64,000 nucleotides of DNA, from positions 67,342,206 through 67,406,205 of the forward strand of contig CM024758.1 of assembly GCA_014218235.1 (NCBI GenBank), written 5' to 3'. This document shows, piece by piece, positions 1 to 9,931 of the stretch (position 1 is its first letter; every line of letters starts with the position of its first letter). The translations under genes and the position numbers were made by a program. The notes under the pieces were generated by a model that saw nothing but the letters and a program-made list of their open reading frames with translations, did not search any database and was not told the origin of the DNA. The stretch comes from Colocasia esculenta. Taxonomy: Eukaryota > Streptophyta > Magnoliopsida > Alismatales > Araceae.

Positions 1-898
1 CTTTTCATGACAATGTCGGGGATGGGTTTGACTATACCTTGTAGCTCTGCCCCTAGGCCCTTGCCTTCTTCATACCCCAACCTCATCATAATTTGCCACC
101 CCTTTGTGCTTAGTGGCTCTTTTCTTTTTACCGCATTGACCTGGGCTAGGTTGACCTCTCGCTGGGACTGGAACGTGTAGCTCCAGGGGTAGTTGATGTC
201 TAGCACCGAGACGATGGGTTTATTGGCTGGCCACATAGCTGGGAGGTGAGTATCGTGGAGTGCATCTACAGAGTGGGCGGTGGCTATGCTTTTGACCTTG
301 ATAATTCGCCCTTGGAAGGGGAACTTTAAGCACTGATGTGCGGTAGATGGCACAGCCCCTAGTGACTCTAACCATGGACGTCCCAGAATTGCTTTGAACA
401 TGGGATCGATATCTAGGACGTAGAAGTCCACTGTGATGGCGAGGGGTCCCAGTTCGGCTTGCACGGTCACCATGCCGTGGCAGGATCTTCTAGAGTTGTC
501 GTATGCGGCAATGGTGGTGGGCGTTGGCCTCAGCATACTTTCTGATAACTCGCAGGCCCTCAGGGTGCTTAGTGGGCAGACATTTATGGACGCCCCCGTA
601 TCGACCAGTGCTGCTCCCACCACTATATGATTGATGACTAGGGTGACACAGAGGGGGAGTCTCCTGGCTTCTGGGGGGGCTAATTCATTCTCCGCAAATG
701 TGATTGCCGGCCCGCGAGTCACCATGGCCAGGGCACTGGGTAGCTTGTCTGCCATCATATCTTCATTTACTACCACCTTCTGCAGGAAATTCCTCAGGGC
801 TTCCTGGTGTTCTTTGGACTTCTTTATCAGCTCCAGAATGGAGATTTTGGCTGGCACGTGATCCAGGTGCTTGAGGATGTCATAATGGGTCCAGGCAA
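1..898 (-). CDS. pol: pol N-terminal part: aspartic protease and G-patch (partial, runs off window)
   Basis: The minus-strand frame is open from about 898 to the window edge with no stop. It begins with a helical stretch rich in the pattern ILELIKKSKEHQEAL (about 860-800). Then comes a retropepsin: ALVDTGASINVCP with the catalytic DTG codons inside 588-602, and further on LDIDPMFKAILGRPWL (about 420-370), the flap-distal ILGRxWL signature of Ty3/gypsy proteases. After about 80 residues there is a glycine-rich G-patch-like motif, GYEEGKGLGAELQG, at about 95-50. The protease would release gag and pol products. The frame is +1/-1 relative to gag, with a stop just upstream at about 903. That could be a decay frameshift or programmed. 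This is the only intact protease among the gypsy elements here. Confidence 0.85.
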
Positions 899-914
899 TG
901 GCTCAATCAGCCCC

Positions 915-3223
915 TCATCTTGTTGCTGAGCTTGCTGTTGTTGTGGCGGCTGCAGGACCTGTTGGGGGTTTGTGGAGTGGTGGTGGTGGAGATAGGTGGG
1001 TATGGGCGGCGAAAGACTCGCCCGCTCCGTAGGGTGGTTGGATTGGTGGATGGCTGTCTGGCGGAGGATAGTGTTGCGCGGAGGGTTGGTCCAGCCCAGG
1101 GGGTGGTAGGATGATGGGTGAGGGAGCGGATATGATAGGGGGTAGAGGGATGGAGACAGGTGGAGCGAATGGTAAGATGATGGGTGAGCTAATAACGGGC
1201 GCGGATGCTGAACTGACGGGCAGTATGACGGCGTTGGCCATGGAAACTACAGAAGGGACTGGCTGGGGAGCCGCGTAGGCTGGTTGTGTTGTTTGGGATT
1301 GGGTAGGATACTGGTTAATGGCCATCATCTGCTGAACGTCCAGCTCATCATCGTACGTCCAGTTTGCTTGCGGAGGAGGATGGTGGACGATGGGGTTTAC
1401 CTGGGCAGGTTGTTGCGGTGGTGGTGGGTTCGGAGCTGGGGGATGGTTAGGTAGGGGGTTGTGGACAATCCCGAGGTCCTGCAACGGTTGCTGGCGTTGT
1501 TGCTGCTGTTGTTGAGGGGGTGGTTGGCGCTGCTGCCTTTGCTGCTGCTGCTGTCTTTGCCTCTCCTTGATGTCTCCGATCACTTGCCGGAGGGCTGTCC
1601 AATCTATTCTGTGCTGTTCCTGTAAGTCGTACACCAGATCCTTAAATGTAAAACACTGGTCGATGGTATGACCAGGCTGCCTATGGAACACACAGTACCG
1701 AGTTTGATCTACGCTCGGGTTCAGGGGTCTCTCAGGAGGGAGCCTAATGGCATCTGTGGAGAGCAAGGCCAAGAATATGTCGGAGAGGGTCTCCGGCAAC
1801 GGTGGATAGTGAGCTCTCCTAGGGCCCATGGGACGCCTTGTGAGAGCCATCAGGAGGCGGCACTTGATTGTATTGGCGTTGTTGCTGCCCCTGGGGTGGC
1901 TGGGTGAGGTTCTGACCCTGGGCATTGTATGGTTGGCGGTTTTGGCTCTGGCCGGCAGGGTTGAACGCGCTCACTTGCTCGTTCACCTGGACGCCCTCGG
2001 TAACTGGACCCTGAGGCTTTCTTTGGAACCTAGGCTTCTGGGGTTCGAACATGGAGTGGATCGGGGAGTCCTTGAGCTGGGTCTGGATAAACCGGGCCCG
2101 GCTGTAGAGTTGATGCATGGTGGTGATGTCATTCATTGCCAGAATGTTTCTAAAAGCAGGTGTGGCGTTAGCAATGATGATCTTCACTTTCTCCCCTTCT
2201 GGAAGATACCCCGGAACTCTGGTGGCCATTTGTCTCCACCTATCGGCATATGCGGCGAAGTCCTCATCAGGCTTCATCTTTTCGGCCATGAGATCTGTGA
2301 GTGAATATTCAGGGCCGACTCTATCTTGGAATTGCTCGAGGAACTTAGCTTTCACCACAGCGAAGTCTTCAGCGTCCTCGGGTAACAGGGAGTAGAACCA
2401 ATCCAGAGCGTGCCCGTCCAGTGACCGGCGGAAGAGATATGCCATAAGACGGCGGTCATGCTGGTAAGATGCAGACTCATAGATGAAGTCCTTGATGTGG
2501 ATATATGGATTACCTGAGCCATTGTATTTTCGGTACTTTGGCAGCTCGGACGGAGAGGGGACCCACAGACCATCGAAATTAGGCATGTGCACATCGTGGT
2601 GCTGCCTAGGGTCGACTTGCTTGCGGAGCTCTTGGAGCTCCTTCTTGATGGACGCCCACTCGGACATCATGTCCGGTGCGGCGGATGGCTGAGCGTAGAC
2701 GGATGAGGCACGAGAGGTGGGCCTGGCGCGTGGCTCAGGACGGTGAGGGGAGTAACATGGCTGGTAAGGTGGAGACCGGGCCTCGACTCACGGGGAATGT
2801 AGTGCTCAGACTCGAAGGGCGTGAATCGGATAGTCCGCGGCCGGATGGGGGTGTTGTCGGCTTGTCCCATGGAGACGTGGGGGCCGGAAGTAGCTGCTGC
2901 AGGGCGTGATGCGCCCGCCCTGGGTGAGGGTGAGGAGGCGGCTTTTCCTTTGAGAGCCGTCATGAGAGTTTGAATTTGGGACTGATCAAGCTGTGGAATT
3001 AGACGCAGAAGCTGGCAGCTTGTCATCTGACTGAGGAGGGTGGGTGTCCGAGACGGGCTGCCCTCGTCACGACGGTGACCCTCAGAGGTATGGACGGTGG
3101 CGACCCAAGGCCGGGCCACTCGTCAAAGAGATCGTGGGGGAGGGACTCCTCGTAATCCCGGGAGTTATGAAAGGCAGTGTCGGGATTCTCACCATTGTAG
3201 ATTGGGTTCAAGAAAGACTCCAT
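915..3223 (-). pseudogene. gag: gag polyprotein of element A (frameshifted)
   Basis: Four overlapping minus-strand frames make up one gag: 3223-3023 (N-terminal acidic region), 3119-2667, 2670-1819 (capsid) and 1925-915. The capsid frame shows the Retrotrans_gag pattern: KYRKYNGSGNP, then HALDWFYSLLPEDAEDF, a long helix, and EGEKVKIIIANATPAFRNI. The last frame holds a conserved block HYPPLPETLSDIF. It is followed by a CHHC knuckle, CVFHRQPGHTIDQC (Cx2Hx4Hx4C), and a 150-residue glutamine/proline-rich tail containing NWTYDDELD. Gag would form the virus-like particle and bind the RNA. Frame changes near 3100, 2668 and 1900 mean it cannot be made as one chain as it stands. The start at 3223 is the first Met of the conserved acidic region and is tentative. 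Confidence 0.85.
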
Positions 3224-4443
3224 ACTCGGAAAGTGGGTGAGAGAGACGGGGAAGCCTTTCCAGACTTGAGAGACAACCTAACCTAGACAGACTCTTAGTT
3301 TCCTAAACAAACAATCCTATGCAGACAAAAGGAAAGAGAAAATGTCTCACCCAAAGCAAGCAGTTGGCAATGATGATGGTTTCTTTTATTTGGTTCAGTT
3401 TGCCTCTTAGTGATTTTGACTTTTAGCAAGTTCTCTCCAAATAAGGAAGGGTTTCCTAAATGGGAGAGGGCTTCCAACTTCGGGTATGACTAGAGTACTC
3501 TCTACCTTGCCAAATGAATCTAGACTCGATCCTAGGTGGCGACGGGTACAACCAGCCCGGCGGCCGTGTGGGAATCCACGGTCAGCGGGGACTTACGGAG
3601 GCCCCCAAGCGCGCGCTCTAGTCGGACACAAGGAGTATGTGGCCGAGAGAGCGAACGTCGCTGAGGAGGAAACCTATGCTACGAATATGGAGCGATGTAT
3701 GCAAGTCCTATGTGCACCGGAGTGCATGCAAAAATTCTAATCCTAGTACTAACACAACAAGAATTAGGACTAATCACCCTCAGAGGAAGAAGGCGACAAG
3801 CAAGATGTCGCTACCAAGGTCGCGACACAACCCCTGTCGCTTTCCTTCTCGCAGTGGACAGAAAGTGATTAAACCCTAATTATGCACGAAAAATCAAGCA
3901 ATCCTATAAAATACAAGACTGGCAATCTCTCAATAACATGGAAGAGGCATGATATGATGGAATCTGGATGGAGTATGTGAAAGCAAACCCAAATTTGCAA
4001 GAAAACTCAAAAGGACCAAGGCACTGACCTGAATGCGACTTATTCCCCGTCGCCTTCTGTATAGCGACAATAACCCCGTCGCTTTCTTCACAGGCTCAAA
4101 CAACACTCAACCAAAGAAGACAGGTGTACGGATAGACTGTGTACCTGATAGCGACAATGATACGGTCGCCTCCCTGATCGCGACACTTCCCCCGTCGCCT
4201 TCTTCACAGAACACAGATCGCAGAAAGACAACGGGAAAGTAGACTGTGTACTAACCTGATCGCGACGTATGCCACGTCGCTACTCTGATTGCGACGTGGA
4301 GGATGTCGCCTCCTCACCCAGACCAGCAGAGCACTAATCAAACCTACAGGAACAGAACTAAACAAAGAAAAACTGATAACACAACACCCGTTAGAGGACA
4401 AGGACGGCAGGGAAAGGAAGAACGAGCGTGATGGGCACAAGTG
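3224..4443 (-). other. 5' leader of element A (no gene)
   Basis: About 1.2 kb between the primer-binding site and gag. It holds no convincing ORF. It contains the conserved hairpin at 3564-3581, a GTAAGT 5-splice-site-like hexamer (minus strand, 3591-3596), and several copies of the interrupted palindrome GCGAC-N8/10-GTCGC between 3797 and 4320. The palindromes continue into the LTR. Confidence 0.7.
3564..3581 (-). promoter_or_regulatory. conserved leader hairpin, copy in element A
   Basis: On the minus strand the sequence CCGTG, loop GATTCCCA, CACGG can form a 5-bp stem with an 8-nt loop. The same stem-loop, preceded by TAAGTCC-like sequence, occurs in the leaders of B (13379-13396) and C (26051-26068). 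In A and C it is also followed by GGCTGGTTGTACCC or a close variant. A dimerisation or packaging role is inference. Confidence 0.6.
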
Positions 4444-5580
4444 GTCCCACCGTGATCGCCAAAAGGTGTAATCACGGGATTGGTATCCCCTTTTGAATTG
4501 AAAATTATGAAGGTAAGGGTTAAGAACTGACCGTGATCGCCACCAGAGTAATCGCCTCGAAGATATGGACGTGGAGGGCTGACTACCTTGGAAAAGAAAA
4601 GTGAAGGGAAGGTGCACCTGGTAAAGCGACAGATGTAGTGTCGCCTTCCTTTCTCCTGAACGCGACAGATGCTACGGCGCCTTCTTGAACGCGACAGGAG
4701 TAGTGTCGCCTTATCTTCAGAGGGACAGAAGTGTGGGTTCTCGTCTTCCTGCTCCTCAGCCGGCCAAGGGACAGGAGCCTCACTTCGTTCTAACCTTCAA
4801 ACACCTGCCAAGATGATTCAAGCACAAAGGAAACCCATTAGAATTGTGTGCAATAGATCTATTCAATGAAAAGTGCATGTGCATGAACTATTATGGGGGG
4901 AACTCACAAGATTGGGGCTTTGGACCCCTATGGGTGCTAAAGATGGGTGTGTGTTTCGTGTTCTAATGTTAAACTAGAAGGAAAAACGAACTATGCATGC
5001 ATGAAATTGATGAAAGAAAGAGAAGAAGGGAAGAGTTTGGATAGCCGGTGGGAAAACGCCCTGGGGGCTCTTCTGAGTCGTCTGGAGAGGAAGCTCTCTT
5101 CTTGGAGGATGAAGCTCTCTGGATTCCCGAACTAATGGCTCCGGCCTTGCCCAAAAAGATGGAGAAATAAGGTTTTTACGGGCGATTATTCCAACTCGGA
5201 TCTGAGAGGAATAATGGGCAAGAGTCCGACTCTGGGTAAGTATGGCTGTGCAAGGGCCATTGGAACTCGGAAAGGATCATGTTAGGAAGGTCTGTTCCGA
5301 ATTTGAAAGGATTTGGACTTGATTTGGACGTCCAAAAGAAGCAATTATCCATCAATAGCATGGGTCCAAATCAGCCTCGGATTGAGTTTCCTGTTTAAGG
5401 CCCGGAACGCGACGGCTTGTATGTCGCCTTCTGAATGCGACTGCTCGATATGTCGCCTTCCTCATATAGAAGGTACTTCAAGTCATTTTCGATTTTCTGA
5501 GGGATTTAAAATATAGAATTATGATCGCGACATACGTGCTGTCGTCTTCAGGAAGGCGACTTAAGGCCTGTCGCGTTCTG
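4029..5580. repeat. array of interrupted GCGAC/GTCGC palindromes
   Basis: Scattered copies of GCGAC, 8-10 variable bases, GTCGC, usually followed by CTTC, occur near 4040, 4068, 4153, 4178, 4260, 4289, 4625, 4660, 4691, 5408, 5437 and 5525 (also 3797-3833 in the leader). They span the leader and LTR of element A. Confidence 0.7.
4444..4461 (-). promoter_or_regulatory. primer-binding site of element A
   Basis: Minus-strand TGGCGATCACGGTGGGAC lies five bases inside the LTR end. The identical 18-mer follows the 5' LTR of element C (24655-24672), and a close variant follows that of B, so this is a shared tRNA primer site. I do not assign the tRNA. Confidence 0.8.
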
Positions 5581-5832
5581 GTATTTTCTGCATTTTGACC
5601 ATAAAATGTGTCCAATGGCCATGCACAGCCTTCAAGATGAAATATCAGACTTATACTCAGAGAACTATAGCAAGAGATTGATTTGACCAGGAAGAGCCCT
5701 CCAGGGCGATGAATTAATGGGAATGATGTCATGATCGGAGAAAGCCAGCTTGACGATGATGAACCAACGTGGGGCGTTAATGATACGACAAGGGATTTTG
5801 CTCGACTTATGGGTCAGAAATGGGTGTCTACA
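4467..5832 (-). repeat. LTR (5' LTR of A; also adjoins the 3' end of B)
   Basis: A 1366-bp LTR on the minus strand, starting TGTAGACACCC (5832) and ending ATTACA (4467). The TGTAGAC start is shared with the LTRs of B and C. On its 3' side is the PBS of A. On its 5' side is a purine-rich GAGTAGGG that closes the 3' untranslated region of B. It contains interrupted palindromes GCGAC...GTCGC at about 4625-4710 and 5408-5575. It is only faintly similar to the LTR at 13810-15065 (for example around 4760 against 14090). Confidence 0.8.
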
Positions 5833-6062
5833 CCCTACTCATGTTTGCCCCTTTCCAAACTTGACCGAGTAAGAAGAGAATAGGGTTATATTGACCAAAT
5901 TAGACCGTCCGAGTGTACTTATGATTTTCCAGCTAAAGAACAGTACTCCAAAATCGTGTGGTGTGTGAGGGGACCCTACCTTGCTAATGACCAAGTGAAA
6001 AGTAGAGTCTCAGACCCACGACATCGACAAGTGATGAATAACAGACTTGACCGACTGACAGA
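5833..6062 (-). promoter_or_regulatory. 3' untranslated region and polypurine tract of B
   Basis: Between the pol stop and the LTR. On the minus strand it ends GGAAAGGGGCAAACATGAG then TAGGG, directly followed by TGTAGACACCC of the LTR at 5832. A purine-rich stretch immediately before TG is where plus-strand priming occurs in LTR elements. Confidence 0.65.
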
Positions 6063-6521
6063 CTAAGGGTAGAACTTCTTGAGGTAGGCTGCATTCCAAG
6101 GATGCGACAACTCAACTCCCTCGGAGTCTACTAACTATAAGCGTTTCCCGAGTACGCTTCTTTGACAACGAACGGACCTTCCCAATTTTCTTGCAATTTA
6201 CTCCTGGGACTTGGTGCCTTAATGATTTTGCGCTTAAGGACCATCTCACCCACTTCAAATTTTCTCTCAAGCACTCTTTTGGCATAAAAACGTGGTCAGC
6301 TGCTATCATTCGCCTTTCATTTAGAGTTCAAGTTGTGCCAACAAGGCCTCCCGACGTTGATCAGGGTCAAGCTCGGAATCCAATTGAACTCGAAGTGAAG
6401 GGACGAAGATCTCATATGGGAGTATCGCATCTGATCCGTATGTCAAAGCATAGGGGGTTTGCCCCGTAGGAGTTCGGACTAAGGTACGATAAGCCCAAAG
6501 AGCCTCAACTAAGCGGTCTGG
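6063..6521 (-). pseudogene. pol: integrase C-terminal region of B
   Basis: The frame is broken, but the end is recognisable: a GPF module (EGPFVVKEAYSGNAY, about 6200-6150) followed by two stops, then WNAAYLKKFYP and a TAG at 6065-6063. The WNxxxLKxFYP ending is typical of plant Tat/Athila polyproteins. It would act in DNA binding and target choice by integrase. Confidence 0.75.
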
Positions 6522-7016
6522 CTAGTCAGCATTGTTATGAGATTTGCATGTTTTCTTTATGATTTTAATGAGAGTTTTATTAGTAGCTTCTGCTTGTCCA
6601 TTACCTTGTGGATAATATGGGGATGAATGATGCAAATTGATGCCATATTTACCACACATGTTGCGAAGCTCCTGTGAAGTGAATTGCGGTCCATTGTCGG
6701 TGACGATGTCCCGAGGCACGCCAAATCTTGCAAGAATGTTGCACTTGATGAACTTGACGACTGTTGAAGCTTTGACTTCTATGAATGCTTCCGCTTCAGC
6801 CCACTTTGTGACGTATTCGGTGGTGATCAGAATGAAGGACTTCTTACGGATTTCTCTGGTTCTGCCCGCGAGTGGACCGACCACATCGAATGCCCACATG
6901 GCGAAAGGCCATGGAGCAACGAGAGGGTGAAGAGAAGAGGAAGAAGCATGGATTTTGTCACCATGCAATTGGCATTTAGCACAATGACGAACGACATGAC
7001 GACAATCTTCTTCCAT
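6522..7016 (-). pseudogene. pol: integrase core of B
   Basis: A 164-residue open stretch with the second half of the HHCC zinc finger (HCAKCQ) and an rve core. The first Asp is in MWAFDVVGPL, the second in IVTDNGPQFTS, and the Glu in NGQAEATNKTL, so all three DDE residues are present. It joins retrotransposon cDNA to host DNA. It stops at 6522 by frameshift. Just upstream of the Met at 7016 an in-frame TAG interrupts the segment leading into the zinc finger, so the core is isolated from the rest of pol. Confidence 0.9.
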
Positions 7017-7486
7017 GGTAGGCTAATAATGGTGTCTTAGCAACTTTTGGGCAAATGCTCTACCATTGACATGGCCACCACATTCACTAGAGTGAGTGGC
7101 TTCAACAATGCTTTGGGATTCGATCTCATCAAGGCAACGAAGATAGACCCCACTGAGAGATTTCTTGTAAAGAATGCCACCTATGATCTTGAAACGTTTT
7201 GAGACACGGCGAATGGCTCTTCTATCGGAAGAGGTGGCATAATCGAAGAAGGATCCATCTTTGAGGAAGTTTTCGATGTCAAAATACCAAGGATGGCCAT
7301 CTTGAGGTCGATTTCAGGCTCTTTTGAGAGGGCATGGACTCAAAGGGAGGGAGACTTGAGTTGAGAAAACCAAGGATCAACATGAGAAGGGACTCTTAAC
7401 CTTTGGACGGAGATGGTTTCAGAAGACCTCCCTAATGGAATAGGGATGGAAGAAGGTAGGGAGGCGAGTGAATCTGCCAGAATGTT
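7017..7486 (-). pseudogene. pol: RNase H-integrase linker of B
   Basis: Decayed coding sequence between archaeal-type RNase H and integrase. The reading near 7080-7020 resembles CGGHVNGRAF followed by a decayed zinc-finger lead-in. No frame stays open for long. Confidence 0.5.
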
Positions 7487-7850
7487 CTAATCCCTAGGAG
7501 TGTGGACTAGAGTGAGCTTCCTAATCTGCCGGGCTACCTTTCCTACCAACTCTTGGTATGGTTTCAACTTGGGATCCCAGGTCTGATACTTGCTGAGAGA
7601 CTGCCAGAGTATCAACTGCGAATCTCCAATAATCCTTAACTCCTTGACTCCGAGCAGTAATGCCATTTTTAGCCCAACTAGGAGTGCCTCATACTCAGCC
7701 ACATTATTTGTGTTGGGGAAGGTTAATTGATAGGTGTGTAGAATGACTACCCCTTCTGGTGAGAGGAGGAACTGCTCCTATTCCACACCCTTTGGAATTG
7801 AGAGCTCCGTCGAAATAAAGTATCCATGAAGGTTCACCATCGATAATGGC
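7487..7850 (-). pseudogene. pol: archaeal-type RNase H (second RNase H) of B
   Basis: The domain begins WILYFDGALNSKGCGIGAV (about 7835-7775), with the first catalytic Asp in YFDGA. After a frameshift near 7760 it resumes at about 7735-7720 with TFPNTNNVAEYEALL and continues with GVKELRIIGDSQLI, carrying Glu and Asp catalytic residues, then DPKLKPYQELV. This extra RNase H (RVT_3 type) is established as a hallmark of Tat elements such as Ogre. It is thought to aid primer removal. Confidence 0.88.
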
Positions 7851-8605
7851 TCCTAACTCTTCATCCTGAAAGCTTTCATCGACAGGAGAGTATGAAGGTA
7901 AGGGGTGGTAGGCCAAATGCTCGGCAATAGCATGCCCTTTGATTGACTTTTGGTTAACGTAGGTGATATCAAATTGTTTTAGGAAACTTTGCCACCTCAT
8001 CAACCGCTCAGTCAGGATGGGCTTCTCAAGCAGGAACCGAATTGGGTCCATGTGTGCCAGAAGTTTCACCTCATGAGCTAGGAAATAATGCTTTAACTTC
8101 TGGGAAACCAGACGACGGCTGCACATGTTCTTTCCATGGCAGTGTACTTCTTCTCAGCCTCATTGAACAACTTGGATAGATAGTACACCGCTCTCTCCTT
8201 CTTCTCGTCGTCATATTGGGCCAAAACTGCTCCAGTTGAGTCTTCAGTGGTTGACACAGAGAGAAATAAAGGCCGAACTGGGACCGGAGGAGCGAGAACA
8301 GGGGGATTGAACAGATAACTCTTCAATTCTTCAAAGGCCTTTTGACATTCATCGTTCCAATCAAACTTAGCCTCTCCTTTAAGCATCTCGTAGAAGGGCT
8401 TGCAACGGATATATTGCTGAGAGATAAATCTCCTAATAAACTGAAGTCTGCCAATTAGCCCTCTAACTTCTCTGATATTCCTAGGAGGAGGCATGTCGAT
8501 TATTGCTTTGGCCTTATTGGGATCAATCTCGATTCCCCGCTTGCTTACTATGAACCCGAGCAACTTCCCCGAAGAGACTCCAAAAACACACTTTTTGGGG
8601 TTCAT
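7851..8605 (-). pseudogene. pol: RT connection and first RNase H domain of B
   Basis: Two overlapping frames, 8605-8093 and 8126-7704. The first carries NPKKCVFGVSSGKLLGFIV, RGIEIDPNKAKAI, REVRGLIGRLQFIRRFI and FLSVSTTEDSTGAVL. In the last, the position expected to hold the first RNase H Asp (usually YLSVSDxAVS) reads STTEDS, so this domain looks weakened or reduced. The second carries MDPIRFLLEKPILTERLMRW and FDITYVNQKSIKGHAIAEHL. The frame shifts near 8110. Confidence 0.85.
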
Positions 8606-8640
8606 TTTGAGCTTATGTTCTCTAGACTTTGGAGAACTGC

Positions 8641-9034
8641 TCAGAGGACCTCAGCATGGCCATGTCGAGTCTTTGATTTAACCAAGACATCGTCCACATA
8701 GACCTCCATGTGCACATGCATCATGTCGTGAAAAATTGCCATCATTGCCCTTTGATAGGTTGCTCCCGCATTCTTCAATCTGAAGGGCATCACGACATAA
8801 CAATAGGTCCCAAGGTATTGTGAAAGAAGTTTTCTCCTAGTCTTCCTCTGCCAGACGGATCTGGTTATACCCAAAGAAACCATCCATGAATGACAACATC
8901 TCAAAGCCAGCAGTATTGTCCACTAGGACATCTATGTGCGGAAGAGGAAAATCGTCCTTTGGGCAAGCACGATTAAGGTCACGAAAATCTATACAGATCC
9001 TAACCTACCCTCCTTCTTCATCACATGGACGATA
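8641..9034 (-). pseudogene. pol: reverse transcriptase core of B
   Basis: The catalytic motif YVDDVLVKS is at about 8700-8673 (YVDD codons 8700-8689), preceded by YCYVVMPFRLKNAGATYQRAM. The N-terminal half (8905-9034) is spread over shifted frames but still shows DFRDLNRACPKDDFPLPH-like reading around 8990-8935. It copies element RNA into cDNA in the particle. At least two indels between 8900 and 9040 inactivate it. Confidence 0.9.
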
Positions 9035-9595
9035 TTAGCTACCCATTGTGATAAAGCACAACTCTGATGAATTGCCTTTATGCAACTTGTCAACCTCTTC
9101 TTTGATCTTGAGTGCAAGCTTGGGATGTAGCCTCCTTAGCTTTTGTTTAACGGCTTTTGTGTTGGCTTTTAAGACCAACCAGTGCTCGACCAAAGATGTG
9201 TCAAGTCCTGGCATGTCTTCATAGGACCAGGCAAAACCGTCAGAAAATTCTTTGAGGATGGCTACAATGGCTTCTTCTTCTTCTACACTCAAGTTGGCAC
9301 TAATTAAAACTACCTTCGGAGATTCTTCGGTGCCAAGGTTGACCTCTTTGATCGGCTCATCCGCAGCCATGGTTGGCTTGTCGAACCTCTTTGTGCCATC
9401 CACATAGGAGCTCACTGGGTCCTCTTCTTTTGACCCAAGATCTCCCGACTCACCCTTCTCATCGAAATCTAGCAGATAGACTCCTAAACCATCATCTACA
9501 GAGTCGCCTTCTTCAAAATCAGCCTCTACAAGGGTAGGTTCCTCAAGAAACTCTGGGACTTGACTCAACTTGGCATACCTCTCAGCTAAGGCCAT
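9035..9595 (-). pseudogene. pol: pre-RT region of B pol
   Basis: A 186-residue open stretch. The first 110 residues are acidic and variable. The second half contains EEEEAIVAILKEFSDGFAWS, YEDMPGLDTSLVEHWLVL and KQKLRRLHPKLALKIKEEV, the conserved run-in to RT of Tat elements. It breaks by frameshift at 9035 just before the RT fingers. Confidence 0.85.
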
Positions 9596-9931
9596 GACAT
9601 AACGGGCAGGGACTTGCCTACCCTTCTCTTTACGAACACATGATCGAGAGGAACTAGACTCTTCTACACCTAGACCTGACTCTAGACTTGATTCTAAGCC
9701 TGAATCTAAACTAGGATCTAAACTACTACGTACAGGACTGCTATGTACAAACTATGTACAGGGAAGTGCCCCTAGGCAGGCGAGAGTGAGAATTCAAGCT
9801 GGAAAGCGTCGGCCCCTAGCCGAGCGGAAGAGACTCCAAAGAGGAAGGGTGCTCGATGGAGACCTCGCATTCCCACTTTTCAAAATGGCATTTTTTTTTT
9901 GGAGTCAAGTTTAAAACCATGAGTTGCTGAC
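9596..9931 (-). other. acidic low-complexity linker of B pol
   Basis: Between G-patch and pre-RT. The sequence near 9655-9725 is a short internal repeat built on CTAGACTCTAG-like units, which reads as an Asp/Ser/Leu-rich repeat on the minus strand. No domain is recognised. Confidence 0.5.

Larger units (their letters stand above)
1..5832 (-). mobile_element. Tat-like Ty3/gypsy retrotransposon A, 5' part
   Basis: Read on the minus strand from right to left this is LTR (5832-4467), primer-binding site (4461-4444), leader, gag (3223-915), then protease and G-patch (898-1), running off the window edge before reverse transcriptase. The gag has the CHHC knuckle typical of Tat/Athila elements, and the protease keeps DTGAS. 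The layout matches element B at 5833-15065, which carries both classical and archaeal-type RNase H, so Tat membership is inferred from that homology. The left end lies outside the window, so no target-site duplication can be checked. Confidence 0.85.

Noticed and set aside
4204..4617. 137-residue minus-strand ORF
   Set aside because: It crosses the PBS and LTR end of element A, so it cannot be a separate gene.
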